Shown: positions 53,085-60,621, numbered from the stretch's first letter. The stretch is 64,000 nt of DNA from Pseudonocardia thermophila (GCF_900142365.1 NZ_FRAP01000021.1:1-64000), one strand, 5' to 3'. Made by a program: numbers and translations. Notes: a model not told the origin generated them from the sequence alone.

Positions 53085-53522
53085 GTTCGTCGGCGTCGAG
53101 GATCTCGTGGGCTGTGATCTCGTCGAGAGCGGGCTGAGCTTCGTCGGCGGTGGGGATGCGGACATCGTCCTCGGCAGCCGGTGCGGGCTCGGCTGCTGCG
53201 AGTTCGCGGATGTCGAGTAGATCGGTAAACGGGGCGGTATCGACGTCGGCCTGGTCTGCCGTGTGGTGTTCGTCGAGGTCGGTTTCGCAGATCAGCCGAT
53301 GGACATCGTCCTCGAGGCGGGCCGCGCGTTCGGCGGTCAGCCATTCCTGGGCGGTGACGGTGGGTTCGGGTATGTCGTCGGCATGGCGTTCGGCGATCAA
53401 GTAGCGGGCGGCGTCGGCGTTGGCGCGGGTGACAGCGGTGTGGGCAAGGGCCCACGCGCGGGCGTCGTCGATCTTCTGCAGGTCGGCGGCACGGGCGTCG
53501 AGGGATTCGCCCAGGCGATGCC
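52915..53522 (-). pseudogene. MobF-type conjugative relaxase (TraA-like), C-terminal remnant
   Basis: The frame contains DDARAWALAHTAVTRANADAARYLIAERHADDIPEPTVTAQEWLTAERAARLEDDVHRLICETDL, then DIRELAAAEPAPAAEDDVRIPTADEAQ. This matches the helical C-terminal region of large actinobacterial MobF relaxases, where DPxxPxVTAxEWLxA and EDxHRxIxExDL recur. The catalytic relaxase and helicase parts are missing. It is a relic of plasmid or ICE transfer genes and shows where the island came from. Confidence 0.55.
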
Positions 53523-53902
53523 GTTGTTCGTCGCGCGCGACGACCCAGGCCTCGTCGCACGGACACGTCTCGCCCACCACCTGGAGCTGGTGCGCGCGGA
53601 ACTGCACGTCGCGATCAACTCCGGCGTTCCGGCGGAGGAGTGCGCCGCTCTCGCGCGCCGACGAGTCCCGTTCTGGACCGACGCGGCGATCGCGGACATG
53701 CTCACCGACCGCGGCTCGGACCCCCTCCTGCGGCTCCTACCTCTACGCCTACCCGGCCGGCATGGACTGGTTCGTGGCCCTCGCCGACAGTGGCGATACG
53801 GTCGCAGCCAAGGAGGTGGTCCGTGCCGCGTACCGAGTGCCCCTCACCCCAGCCGAACTCGAGGTTCTCTGGCCGGCTGGCCCCGCTATCGGGGGTGGCT
53901 GA
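53518..53902 (+). pseudogene. conserved plasmid/ICE-type hypothetical protein, frameshifted
   Basis: The first frame reads MPLFVARDDPGLVARTRLAHHLELVRAELHVAINSG and ECAALARRRVPFWTDAAIADMLTDRGSDP. Near 53728 the sense continues in another frame as CGSYLYAYPAGMDWFVALADSGDTVAAKEVVRAAYRVPLTPAELEVLWP and a stop at 53902. One base too many in a C-rich run explains the break. The joined protein is well formed but I cannot name its family. It lies between relaxase and integrase remnants. Confidence 0.5.
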
Positions 53903-53980
53903 CCCGAAGCTCTTCGTGTACGGCAGCCTCCAGTTCCCCGAGGTGTTGGAGGCGCTCGTCGGGCGGGTGCCGACCATGAC
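53896..53980 (+). pseudogene. gamma-glutamylcyclotransferase-like (AIG2) N-terminal fragment
   Basis: From GTG 53896 the frame gives VADPKLFVYGSLQFPEVLEALVGRVP. The FVYGSL motif is the glycine-rich start of the GGCT/AIG2 fold. The sequence is cut off after about 26 residues, where it meets the reversed integrase remnant. The full family has about 120-160 residues. The cut marks a deletion or recombination junction inside the island. Confidence 0.55.
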
Positions 53981-54355
53981 GCCGACCTCCGCGTCGAGCT
54001 GGCCGACCCTCAGGTAGCCGAGGCACGGTCCGATGTGGTTGCGGACGTGTCCGCGGTAAAGATCGCGAGTACCCGGCGATCCGCCGAGCTGATCGAGGTA
54101 GCGGGACAAGAGCTCATCGAGCGTGGCGTTCGTCCGCGGGGTTCGACGCTCGGCGGCCTCCTGGACGAAACGGGCGCGGGTCGCCTCGGCCTCCTCCCAC
54201 GCCCGTGGTCCGGGGGCGATGACCGCGGTCCGGTACACCCGCCGGCGCGTCAACGGGTCGGTCCCCGTGTAGACGCGGACGCGGACAGCACCACTCGGAA
54301 GCTCGTCAATGCCACCCCGAGCACGCACTCTGTCGGCGCGAGCTCGACCCCCCAT
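53980..54355 (-). pseudogene. tyrosine-type integrase, N-terminal remnant
   Basis: The frame begins next to the tRNA-Gly att site and reads ADRVRARGGIDELPSGAVRVRVYTGTDPLTRRRVYRTAVI (arm-binding domain). Then come EAEATRARFVQEAAERRTPRTNATLDELLSRYLDQLG and TRDLYRGHVRNHIGPCLGYLRVGQLDAE, the SAM-like core-binding domain. The catalytic domain with the Arg-His-Arg-Tyr residues is absent, because the sequence is lost at the junction with the AIG2 fragment. The placement next to the attachment site is what an island integrase would show. It cannot excise the island. Confidence 0.75.
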
Positions 54356-54411
54356 GGGCAGCAGGGTAGTGGGTTTCGCGTCACGCTTGATGTCACACGA
54401 AACCCACTGTC

Positions 54412-54482
54412 GATCTTGACCAGGGCGCTTGCCCTGGTCAAGGGTGGAGCGGGCGACGGGAATCGAACCCGCGTAGCCAGTT
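54412..54482. repeat. right att direct repeat within tRNA-Gly and its terminator
   Basis: This copy lies inside and just downstream of the intact tRNA-Gly gene and matches 39064-39134 with one mismatch. The shared block ends in the anticodon arm (CCAGTT), consistent with an integrase crossover in the tRNA 3' half. Confidence 0.9.
54415..54442 (-). terminator. tRNA-Gly terminator hairpin
   Basis: A perfect 12-bp stem (CTTGACCAGGGC with GCCCTGGTCAAG) and a 4-base loop follow the tRNA-Gly 3' end by about 3 bp. The same hairpin, with one loop change, is duplicated in the left att repeat. Confidence 0.85.
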
Positions 54483-54518
54483 TGGAAGACTGGGGCTCTA
54501 CCATTGAGCTACGCCCGC
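54448..54518 (-). tRNA. tRNA-Gly(UCC)
   Basis: Read on the minus strand, the gene starts GCGGGCGTAGCTCAATGG, folds into a complete cloverleaf (acceptor GCGGGCG/CGCCCGC, D arm GCTC/GAGC, anticodon stem CCAGT/ACTGG, T arm with TTCGATT), and carries the anticodon TCC in loop CTTCCAA. The CCA end appears encoded (54445-54447). It is the integration site of the CRISPR island. Confidence 0.95.
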
Positions 54519-54689
54519 ATGCCCCGCTGGTGCGGGAGCACCTCCAAGATTAGCCGACGACCATCGGCTTGCACGACGCGGTCGGGAGATCTCACGTTGA
54601 GCCGCTCGACACCTGCGGGTTGACCACCGAGCGAGCGGCCGACGTGGTAGGTTGGACCGGCCGATCTACGGGTTTCTGCAGGTCAGCGA

Positions 54690-54766
54690 CGGGGTGTGGC
54701 GCAGCTTGGTAGCGCACTCGCTTTGGGAGCGAGGGGCCGTGGGTTCAAATCCCGCCACCCCGACCA
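54690..54766 (+). tRNA. tRNA-Pro(UGG)
   Basis: The gene folds with acceptor CGGGGTG/CACCCCG, D arm GCGC/GCGC, anticodon stem CTCGC/GCGAG with loop TTTGGGA (anticodon TGG) and T arm GTGGG/CCCGC around TTCAAAT. CCA is encoded at 54764-54766. It is divergent from tRNA-Gly. Confidence 0.95.
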
Positions 54767-54803
54767 GCGTGCGGGTAGCGGTCTGCGCCCCTACAGTGCC
54801 GGG

Positions 54804-55202
54804 GTGCCGGAGGGGGCCGCGGCGGCGGTGGTCGACGTGTTCGTCTACGTCGTCGTCCTGAACCTGTTCATCGAGTACTTCCCGCAGGTGATCAGCGAGA
54901 CGTTCACGCTCTCCCTGCTGACCGCCGTCCTGCTCAAGGCCGTCCTCGAGGTCGTCGTCCTCGCGAAGGACCGGGTGAAGGACCGGTTCCGCCGGGCCTC
55001 GACACCGATCGGCAAGATCGCCGCCGGGTTCCTCCTCTGGCTGGTGCTGTTCGGCAGCAAGTTCGTCGTCCTGGAAGCCGTTGCCCTCGTCTTCGGCGAT
55101 CGCGTCGGCCTCGGCGGCTTCTCCTCGGTGACGCTGCTGATCCTCGTCCTCATGCTGGCCCGCGCCTCCGTCCGGCGCCTCCTCACCGAGCCGACGGCCT
55201 GA
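54804..55202 (+). CDS. small membrane protein of unknown function
   Basis: The 132-residue protein has three hydrophobic segments (about residues 9-30, 34-48 and 75-122 split by a short loop) and a charged middle (KDRVKDRFRRAST). The patterned helices and natural codon use support a real gene. I recognise no family. It starts at GTG about 37 bp after tRNA-Pro and is followed 33 bp later by a hydrolase gene on the same strand. Confidence 0.65.
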   Translation: MPEGAAAAVVDVFVYVVVLNLFIEYFPQVISETFTLSLLTAVLLKAVLEVVVLAKDRVKDRFRRASTPIGKIAAGFLLWLVLFGSKFVVLEAVALVFGDRVGLGGFSSVTLLILVLMLARASVRRLLTEPTA

Positions 55203-55235
55203 CGAACCCGCCCTCGGGGCAGTAGCGTCGCCGAC

Positions 55236-56111
55236 GTGTTCGACGGCTTCGAGCGAGTGCGCATCGACACCGGTGAAGCGACCATCGCCGTCACGCACGG
55301 CGGATCGGGGCCGCCGCTGCTGCTCCTGCACGGCTTCCCCCAGTCGTCGGCGATGTGGGGCGACGTGGCGCCGCGGCTGGCGGAAGACCACACTGTCGTG
55401 GTCACCGACCTGCGCGGGTACGGGGAGTCGTCGCGGCCGCCGTCGGGGCCCGACCACGCCGGCTACTCGTTCCGGGCGATGGCGGCGGACCAGGTCGCGG
55501 TGATGCGGGAGCTCGGGCACGAGCGGTTCACCGTCATCGGGCACGACCGCGGTGCGCGGGTGACCCACCGGATGGCGCTCGACCACCCTGAGCGGGTGGA
55601 CCGGGCGGCGGTGCTGGACATCCTGCCGACCCTGCACGTCTACGAGAACGTGGACCGGGCGCTGGCCACCGCCTACTACCACTGGTTCTTCTTCATCCAG
55701 CCCGACCCGGTGCCGGAGAACCTGATCGCGGGCGATCCGATCGGGTACCTGCACGCGCTGCTGGGCTCGTGGGGCGGCGGGCTGGACCACTTCTCCCCGG
55801 AGGCGATCGCCGCCTACGAGCGCGCGTTCGCCGATCCCGAGGCCCGGCACGCGATGCTGGAGGACTACCGGGCGGGCGCGTCGATCGACCTGGAGCACGA
55901 CCGCGCCGATCTGGACCGGCGCATCGAGGCGCCGCTGCTGGTGCTGTGGGGTGCGCGCAGCGTCGTCGGAAACCGGCCCGAGGATCCCGTGGAGGTGTGG
56001 CAGCAGCGCGCCGTCGACGTGCGCGGCGCCAGCGTCGACGCCGGGCACTTCCTCGTCGAGGAGGCACCCGAGGAGACCCTCGGCGTGTTGCGGGACTTCC
56101 TGGCGGGCTGA
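55236..56111 (+). CDS. fluoroacetate-dehalogenase-like alpha/beta hydrolase
   Basis: The 291-residue protein has the oxyanion motif LLLHGFPQSSAMWGD, the nucleophile Asp in VIGHDRGARVTHRMALDHP, and the catalytic His in DAGHFLVEEAPE. Three residues that hold halide in fluoroacetate dehalogenases are all present: His-Trp in YYHWFFFIQP and Tyr in EDYRAGASID. This supports hydrolysis of a small haloacid, though epoxide hydrolysis is possible. It starts at GTG. It is convergent with the TetR regulator gene, with 1 bp between stops. Confidence 0.8.
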   Translation: MFDGFERVRIDTGEATIAVTHGGSGPPLLLLHGFPQSSAMWGDVAPRLAEDHTVVVTDLRGYGESSRPPSGPDHAGYSFRAMAADQVAVMRELGHERFTVIGHDRGARVTHRMALDHPERVDRAAVLDILPTLHVYENVDRALATAYYHWFFFIQPDPVPENLIAGDPIGYLHALLGSWGGGLDHFSPEAIAAYERAFADPEARHAMLEDYRAGASIDLEHDRADLDRRIEAPLLVLWGARSVVGNRPEDPVEVWQQRAVDVRGASVDAGHFLVEEAPEETLGVLRDFLAG

Positions 56112-56112
56112 C

Positions 56113-56658
56113 TCAGCGCAGGGCGGCCAGCGCTCGGTGCACCGCCGCCGTGATCCGCTCGGTGTCCCCCGTCGCGAGCAGGTCGAGCATCCCGCCCCGC
56201 AGGACGGCGAGGGCCGCGGACGCGGTCTCCGCGTCGGCTCCGGCGCTCGCGAGGATCTCCAGCCAGTCGGTGACGCTGCGCTCCGCGAAGCCCGCCCACG
56301 GTCCCTCCGGCTCGACGAGCGACCGCCCGAAGCCCTCCACCCACAGCCGCAGGATGGCGCGGTGCTCGGGCGCGGCGAGCCAGGCCCAGATCCGCTCTGC
56401 CGCCTCGACCACTCCACCCGAACCGGACCGCACCTGCTCCACCAGCACCCGCTCCTCCTCGCGCGCCCGCTCCAGCAGCGCCTGGACGAGGCCGTCCTTC
56501 GAGCCGAACAGGAACAGCAGCACCCGCGGGCTGGAGCCGATCGCTTCGGCGAGCGGCCGCAGCGACAGCCCACTGATGCCGTTGCGCAGCACGTACTCGT
56601 ACGCGAGCTCGAGCAGTTCGGTTCGACGTGCGGAAGGCGCTTGCGGTGTGGCGGTCAC
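56113..56658 (-). CDS. TetR-family transcriptional regulator
   Basis: The N-terminal helix-turn-helix (RRTELLELAYEYVLRNGISGLSLRPLAEAIGSSPRVLLFLFGSKDGLVQALLERA) is characteristic of TetR repressors. The C-terminal ligand-binding half has a large Ala/Leu-rich helical core. The 181 residues fit. A perfect inverted repeat lies directly upstream, in the gap shared with a divergent GNAT gene, so the regulator probably represses itself and that gene. The effector is unknown. Confidence 0.9.
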   Translation of the reverse strand: MTATPQAPSARRTELLELAYEYVLRNGISGLSLRPLAEAIGSSPRVLLFLFGSKDGLVQALLERAREEERVLVEQVRSGSGGVVEAAERIWAWLAAPEHRAILRLWVEGFGRSLVEPEGPWAGFAERSVTDWLEILASAGADAETASAALAVLRGGMLDLLATGDTERITAAVHRALAALR

Positions 56659-56671
56659 CGCGCCATTCTCT

Positions 56672-56691
56672 ACTGAAACACTCGTTTCAGT
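56672..56691. promoter_or_regulatory. TetR operator between the TetR and GNAT genes
   Basis: A perfect inverted repeat, ACTGAAAC-ACTC-GTTTCAGT, lies 14 bp upstream of the tetR start and 11 bp before the GNAT ATG. Its two 8-bp arms and 4-bp centre fit a TetR dimer, and bound repressor would block both promoters. Confidence 0.75.
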
Positions 56692-56702
56692 GGAGCGGTT
56701 CG

Positions 56703-57164
56703 ATGGGTGACGTGCAGATCAGGGAGTGGGGGGCGCCCGGCGACCTCGGCTGGGTGCTGAAGTCGCACGGGGAGCTCTACGCCGCCGAGTACGGCTTCGA
56801 CCACAGCTTCGAGCAGAGCGTCTCGCGCACCATCGCCGGGTTCGCACAGGCGGATCCCGCCCGTCGACGCGGCTGGATCGCCGAGCTGGACGGACGGCGG
56901 ATCGGCTCGATCGCCTGCCCCCCGTCCGACATCGGCGAGGACGAGGTCGCGCAGCTGCGCCTGCTGCTCCTGCACCCGGACGCCCGCGGCATCGGTCTGG
57001 GCGGCCGGCTCGTCGACACCTGCCTCGCGTTCGCCCGCGAGACCGGGTTCCGGCGCATCCGGCTGTTCACGGTCGACGTGCTCACCGCCGCCCGGGCGCT
57101 GTACGAGCGGCGCGGGTTCACCCTGACCCACCAGGCACCGCACGCAGGTTCGGCCCGCCGGTGA
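56703..57164 (+). CDS. GNAT-family N-acetyltransferase, TetR-controlled
   Basis: The 153-residue protein shows the GNAT acetyl-CoA motif in AQLRLLLLHPDARGIGLGGRLVDTCLAFA and the substrate half (RIRLFTVDVLTAARALYERRGFTLTHQ). Sequence order resembles the acetyltransferases often fused to MarR regulators. It starts at ATG close to a TetR operator and so is likely under that regulator. The substrate is unknown. Confidence 0.85.
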   Translation: MGDVQIREWGAPGDLGWVLKSHGELYAAEYGFDHSFEQSVSRTIAGFAQADPARRRGWIAELDGRRIGSIACPPSDIGEDEVAQLRLLLLHPDARGIGLGGRLVDTCLAFARETGFRRIRLFTVDVLTAARALYERRGFTLTHQAPHAGSARR

Positions 57165-57204
57165 TCGGCATCGTGTACGAGCGGGATCTGGCAGGCTCGC
57201 CCGG

Positions 57205-57684
57205 GTGATCTCGATCCGGACCGCGCAGCAGCAGGACGACGCGGCGCTCGTCGCGATCGACGACGCCACGTGGAGCACGGCGACGTCGCCGGCACCGCCG
57301 CCGGAGGGCCCGCGATCGTTCTTCGAGCGGGTCGCGCCCGACGACGTGCTCGTCGCCGAGCGGGGCGGTCGCGTGGTCGGCTACGCGGCCCTGCACAACT
57401 CGCTCGACGCGCCGTCGCACCGGCACGTGCTCGAGATCCGCGGGCTGGCGGTGCACCCGGACGCGGCCAGGCGCGGGATCGGCGCGGCGCTCGTCGAGGC
57501 AGCCGTGGTCGAGGCGGCACGGCGCGGAGCGCGCAAGGTGACGCTGCGCGTGCTGGGGAGCAACGACCGCGCGCGGCAGCTCTACGCACGGTGCGGGTTC
57601 GTCGAGGAGGGCGTTCTGCGCGACGAGTTCGTCCTCGACGGCAGCTACGTCGACGACGTGCTGATGGCCCGGTTCGTGGGCTGA
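57205..57684 (+). CDS. GNAT-family N-acetyltransferase
   Basis: The 159-residue protein starts at GTG 41 bp after the previous acetyltransferase and may share its transcript. The acetyl-CoA motif is EIRGLAVHPDAARRGIGAALVEAAVVEA, followed by VTLRVLGSNDRARQLYARCGFVEEGVLRDEFVLDGSYVDDVLMAR. This matches the RimI/YjaB-like group that modifies amines or protein N-termini. The substrate is not known. Confidence 0.85.
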   Translation: MISIRTAQQQDDAALVAIDDATWSTATSPAPPPEGPRSFFERVAPDDVLVAERGGRVVGYAALHNSLDAPSHRHVLEIRGLAVHPDAARRGIGAALVEAAVVEAARRGARKVTLRVLGSNDRARQLYARCGFVEEGVLRDEFVLDGSYVDDVLMARFVG

Positions 57685-57691
57685 GGTCCGC

Positions 57692-57853
57692 TCAGGCAGC
57701 CACTTCCCACGGCAGCCGCTCGACCATCGCCTCCCCGCAGTCGGGGCACGGCTGGGCGGCCGGGCCGGCCGTGACGACGATCTCCAGGTCCAGCTCCGCC
57801 TCGACGCCGCAACCCGGGCACTGCCACCAGGCGGTCGTGTCGGTCGTGTCCAT
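57692..57853 (-). CDS. small zinc-ribbon protein
   Basis: The 53-residue protein (MDTTDTTAWWQCPGCGVEAEL ... QPCPDCGEAMVERL) has two CxxC pairs about 25 residues apart, a zinc-ribbon arrangement. Its size and lack of other motifs leave the function open; such proteins often bind nucleic acids or transfer metal. It is convergent with the upstream acetyltransferase, and a palindrome lies 12 bp upstream of its start. Confidence 0.65.
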   Translation of the reverse strand: MDTTDTTAWWQCPGCGVEAELDLEIVVTAGPAAQPCPDCGEAMVERLPWEVAA

Positions 57854-57865
57854 GGCGGCCACGCT

Positions 57866-57885
57866 AAATGACACCCCTGTCATTT
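57866..57885. promoter_or_regulatory. palindromic operator upstream of the zinc-ribbon gene
   Basis: A perfect inverted repeat AAATGACA-CCCC-TGTCATTT lies 12 bp upstream of the zinc-ribbon start. The TGACA/TGTCA half-sites fit a TetR-type homodimer. No matching regulator gene is adjacent. It could instead be a weak hairpin in the leader. Confidence 0.6.
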
Positions 57886-58102
57886 TCACGCACATCGAGG
57901 GCCCGGGTTTCTCGGGTAACGTGGTGCCCGGCGCACAAACGATCACCGGAGCGGTTGCCGGACCGATGCACCCCCAGTGCCGAGGTCGGCCCTGTGCGCC
58001 GTGGTGTCCACCGCTCCCGACCGGTCGCACCCTCCCGCGACCGGTCACCGGGTCCACGCCGACGGTGCCCGCCGGCGTGGGCCCGGCCGGCGGAACCCCA
58101 GG

Positions 58103-58918
58103 TCAGCGGTACTCCGGCTGGCACGTCGGGCACCAGAAGAGGTTCCGTCCGGCGTGCTCGGTGTGCGCGATGGGCGTGCCGCAGACCAGGCACGGCAGGC
58201 CGGCCCGCCGGTAGACGTAGACCTCTCCCCCGTGTCGGTCCTTCCGCGCGGGCCGCCCCTGCAGACGCGGGTCGTGCTCCTTCTCGACGGTGTCGATGCG
58301 GCCGCGCCGCACCCCGTCCCGCATCAGCGCGACGAGATCGGCCCACAGCGCGTCCCACTGCTCGCGCGCGAGCGCCGATCCCGGCATCTGCGGGTCGAGG
58401 CGGTGGCGGAACAGCGTCTCGGCTCGATAGACGTTGCCGACCCCGGCGACGACCGACTGGTCCATCAGCAGCGTCGCGATCGGCGCCTTCGACCGCGAGA
58501 TGCGGACCCACGCCTTCTCCGGGTCGGCGTCGCGGCGCAGCGGGTCCGGGCCGAGCCGGGCCCGGATCGCGCGCACTTCCGCGGTGCTCAGCAGCTCGCA
58601 TGCGGTGGCGCCGCGCAGGTCGGCGTACGCCGTCTCGCCCACCATCCGCATGCGCACCTGCCCGCGCGGCTCCTGGACGGGATGCGGGGCTTCCTCGAAC
58701 GTGCCGTAAAGCCCGAGGTGGACGTGCACGATCCGGTCGGGCGCGTAGTGGTGGAACAGGTGTTTGCCGTGCGCCTCGGCCTTCTTGAGCACCATGCCGT
58801 CGACGGCGGCGGCCCCGGCGGCGAACCGCCCCTGCGGGCTCGACACCGCCACCGGCCGACCGCCGAACAGCGCACGGTGGCGCCGCGCCAGCCGGTGCAG
58901 CGTGTGGCCCTCCGGCAT
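58103..58918 (-). CDS. nei2: formamidopyrimidine-DNA glycosylase family, Nei2-like endonuclease VIII
   Basis: The enzyme removes oxidised bases and cuts the abasic site. The N-terminus PEGHTLHRLARRH gives catalytic Pro2 and Glu3; GVGNVYRAE is the H2TH helix region. The C-terminal zinc finger has CLVCGTPI and FWCPTCQPE (two CxxC). The 271 residues match Nei2 of mycobacteria. Its ATG overlaps the rpiB stop (ATGA), so it is expressed with rpiB. Confidence 0.92.
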   Translation of the reverse strand: MPEGHTLHRLARRHRALFGGRPVAVSSPQGRFAAGAAAVDGMVLKKAEAHGKHLFHHYAPDRIVHVHLGLYGTFEEAPHPVQEPRGQVRMRMVGETAYADLRGATACELLSTAEVRAIRARLGPDPLRRDADPEKAWVRISRSKAPIATLLMDQSVVAGVGNVYRAETLFRHRLDPQMPGSALAREQWDALWADLVALMRDGVRRGRIDTVEKEHDPRLQGRPARKDRHGGEVYVYRRAGLPCLVCGTPIAHTEHAGRNLFWCPTCQPEYR

Positions 58919-59403
58919 CAGCGCGGGATCTGGTCGGGCGGCAGCGCCGGCGGCACACCCGTCCGCTCGTACTCGGTCAGCAGGTCGATGCGCCGCTGAT
59001 GGCGGGGCTCACCGGAGAACGGCGTCGAGATGAACGCCTCGACGATCTCGGTGGCCTCCTCGATCGTGTGCATGCGCGCGCCCACGCCGACGACCTGAGC
59101 GTCGTTGTGCTCCCGCGCGAGCTTGGCGGTCTCGACGCTCCAGGCGAGCGCGCAGCGGATGCCGGGCACTTTGTTCGCTGCGATCTGCTCACCGTTGCCC
59201 GAGCCGCCGATCACGATGCCGAGGCTGCCCGGATCGGCCAGCGTGCGGCGGGCGGCCTCGATGCAGAACGGCGGGTAGTCGTCCTGCGCGTCGTAGGTGG
59301 CCGGGCCGACGTCGATCGCCTCGTGGCCCAGACTGGTCAGATGCGCGACCAGGTGGGCCTTGAGCTCGAAGCCGGCGTGGTCGGAACCGAGGTACACGCG
59401 CAC
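58918..59403 (-). CDS. rpiB: ribose-5-phosphate isomerase B
   Basis: RpiB interconverts ribose-5-phosphate and ribulose-5-phosphate. The 161-residue protein shows VYLGSDHAGFELKAHLVAHL, YPPFCIEAAR, GIVIGGSGNGEQIAANKVPGIRCAL and LAREHNDAQVVGVGARM, all RpiB blocks, with a Glu in place of Cys at the usual base position, as in the mycobacterial type. It starts at GTG and overlaps nei2. It is divergent from a DUF429 gene. Confidence 0.95.
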   Translation of the reverse strand: MRVYLGSDHAGFELKAHLVAHLTSLGHEAIDVGPATYDAQDDYPPFCIEAARRTLADPGSLGIVIGGSGNGEQIAANKVPGIRCALAWSVETAKLAREHNDAQVVGVGARMHTIEEATEIVEAFISTPFSGEPRHQRRIDLLTEYERTGVPPALPPDQIPR

Positions 59404-59436
59404 GGCACGGAATCCTGCCCTACCGCGGTCGCGGGT

Positions 59437-60069
59437 GTGGACGGGGTGCCGGACGGCTGGGTCGTCGCACGGGTCGAGAGCGGCCGCGTGCGCTGGCACG
59501 TCGTCCCGGATGCCACTGCCGTCCTGGCCGTGACCACCGGCTGCGCCGCCGTCGGCGTCGACATCCCGCTGCGCACCCCCACCGGCCACCGGCCGCGCGA
59601 GTGCGACGTCGCGACCGCGAAGGCGCTCGGCCGAGCCCGGTCGTCGGTCTTCCCGGCACCGCCGTGCGAGGTCCTCGACGCCCCCGATTACGCGGCGGCA
59701 TGCGCGATCGCTCGACGGCTCACGGGCCGCGCGATCAGCGTCCAGGCCTGGAACATCACCCCCAAGATCCGCGAATGGGTCGGACGGGACCTGCCCACGC
59801 ACGTCGTGGAGGCCCATCCCGAACTGGCGTTGCGAAGGCTCGCCCCCGAGACCGAGTTCGCCTCGAAGAAGACCGCCCGCGGCGCCGGCCAGCGCATCGC
59901 CGCCCTCGCCCGCTGGCTCGACGTCGCCACCGCACTGGGCGACCTCCCGCCGGGCCCGCGGATGGACGACGCCCTGGACGCACTCGCCGTAGCATGGTCG
60001 GCGGCGCGATGGGCCCGCGGGGAGGCCGAGGTGCTCGGCGGCGGACCCGAGGGGTTCGTGGTGGTGTGA
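59437..60069 (+). CDS. DUF429 family protein
   Basis: The sequence reads VAGVDGVPDGWVVARVESG at the start, then GVDIPLRTPTGHRPRECDVATAKALG, NITPKIREWVGR, HPELALRRLAPET and FASKKTARGAGQRIAAL, all typical DUF429 blocks (RNase-H-like fold). The start is uncertain: GTG 59437 begins inside the usual VxGVDG strand, so the first three residues may be made from an earlier start overlapping rpiB, for example GTG at about 59377. Function is unknown. Confidence 0.7.
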   Translation: MDGVPDGWVVARVESGRVRWHVVPDATAVLAVTTGCAAVGVDIPLRTPTGHRPRECDVATAKALGRARSSVFPAPPCEVLDAPDYAAACAIARRLTGRAISVQAWNITPKIREWVGRDLPTHVVEAHPELALRRLAPETEFASKKTARGAGQRIAALARWLDVATALGDLPPGPRMDDALDALAVAWSAARWARGEAEVLGGGPEGFVVV

Positions 60070-60621
60070 AGGGGACAACGCACGGGCGGGTCGAGCCCGC
60101 CGTGCAGGTTCCGCGCCCTGCGCATCTGTTGGTCGGTCATCGCGGGCGCGCGGTGGCCTGGCTTGCGTTCATACCCGAACCGTCGAGACCACCACCGACA
60201 ATTTCCTGGGCGCGCTGAACCCGGGATCCGCGTCTGTTTCCCAGGTTTGACGTGTGATTCGGTGACCGTCCTGGAGATGTGTGGTCGGCACGCGGGGAGC
60301 TGGGCAGAGCGAGAGCTCCACCGTCGGCTCGAGGGCTGCCCTCCTCCCCGTCGGGGGTCTGGACGGGGCCAGGGGCAGCGCCCCTGGCGGGGCTCCGGGG
60401 CAGCGCCTCGGGCTCACTCACGAACGCAGCACCCCGAACACAGCACGACGAACCCGCCGTACCCGTCAGGACAACTCGCGCACCTCAACGGGACAACTCG
60501 CGCTCCCTGGAAGGGCAACTCGGCGTCGCGAACCCCCGGCTCGCCCCGATGACGAGCCCGAACAGCAGGAGAGCCACCTCCCCGCCGCCCAGCAGGAAGG
60601 TGGCTTCCCGACCAAGGGAAC
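60070..60621. other. gene-free region after the DUF429 gene
   Basis: I find no supported gene in these 552 bp. It holds a GC-rich hairpin around CCAGGGGCAGCGCCCCTGG (about 60369-60387) and three imperfect copies of GACAACTCGCG at about 22-bp spacing (60470-60525). At 60572-60605 AGCCACCT pairs with AGGTGGCT across an 18-nt loop, a candidate terminator for the DUF937 gene. Confidence 0.5.

Larger units (their letters stand above)
39064..54482. mobile_element. tRNA-Gly-integrated genomic island carrying type I-E CRISPR-Cas
   Basis: A 71-bp direct repeat with one mismatch flanks this region. The right copy is part of an intact tRNA-Gly; the left copy is only its 3' half plus terminator. This is the standard outcome of tyrosine-integrase insertion at the 3' end of a tRNA gene, with the element lying downstream of the tRNA. 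A truncated tyrosine integrase starts about 60 bp inside the right end, next to remnants of a relaxase and other conjugation-type genes. The cargo is two CRISPR arrays and all eight I-E cas genes. Because integrase and relaxase are broken, the island is probably immobile. Confidence 0.8.

Noticed and set aside
52915..53607. A 230-codon minus-strand gene starting at 53607
   Set aside because: The first part is antisense to the plus-strand plasmid-type gene; only the part below about 53522 resembles a relaxase.
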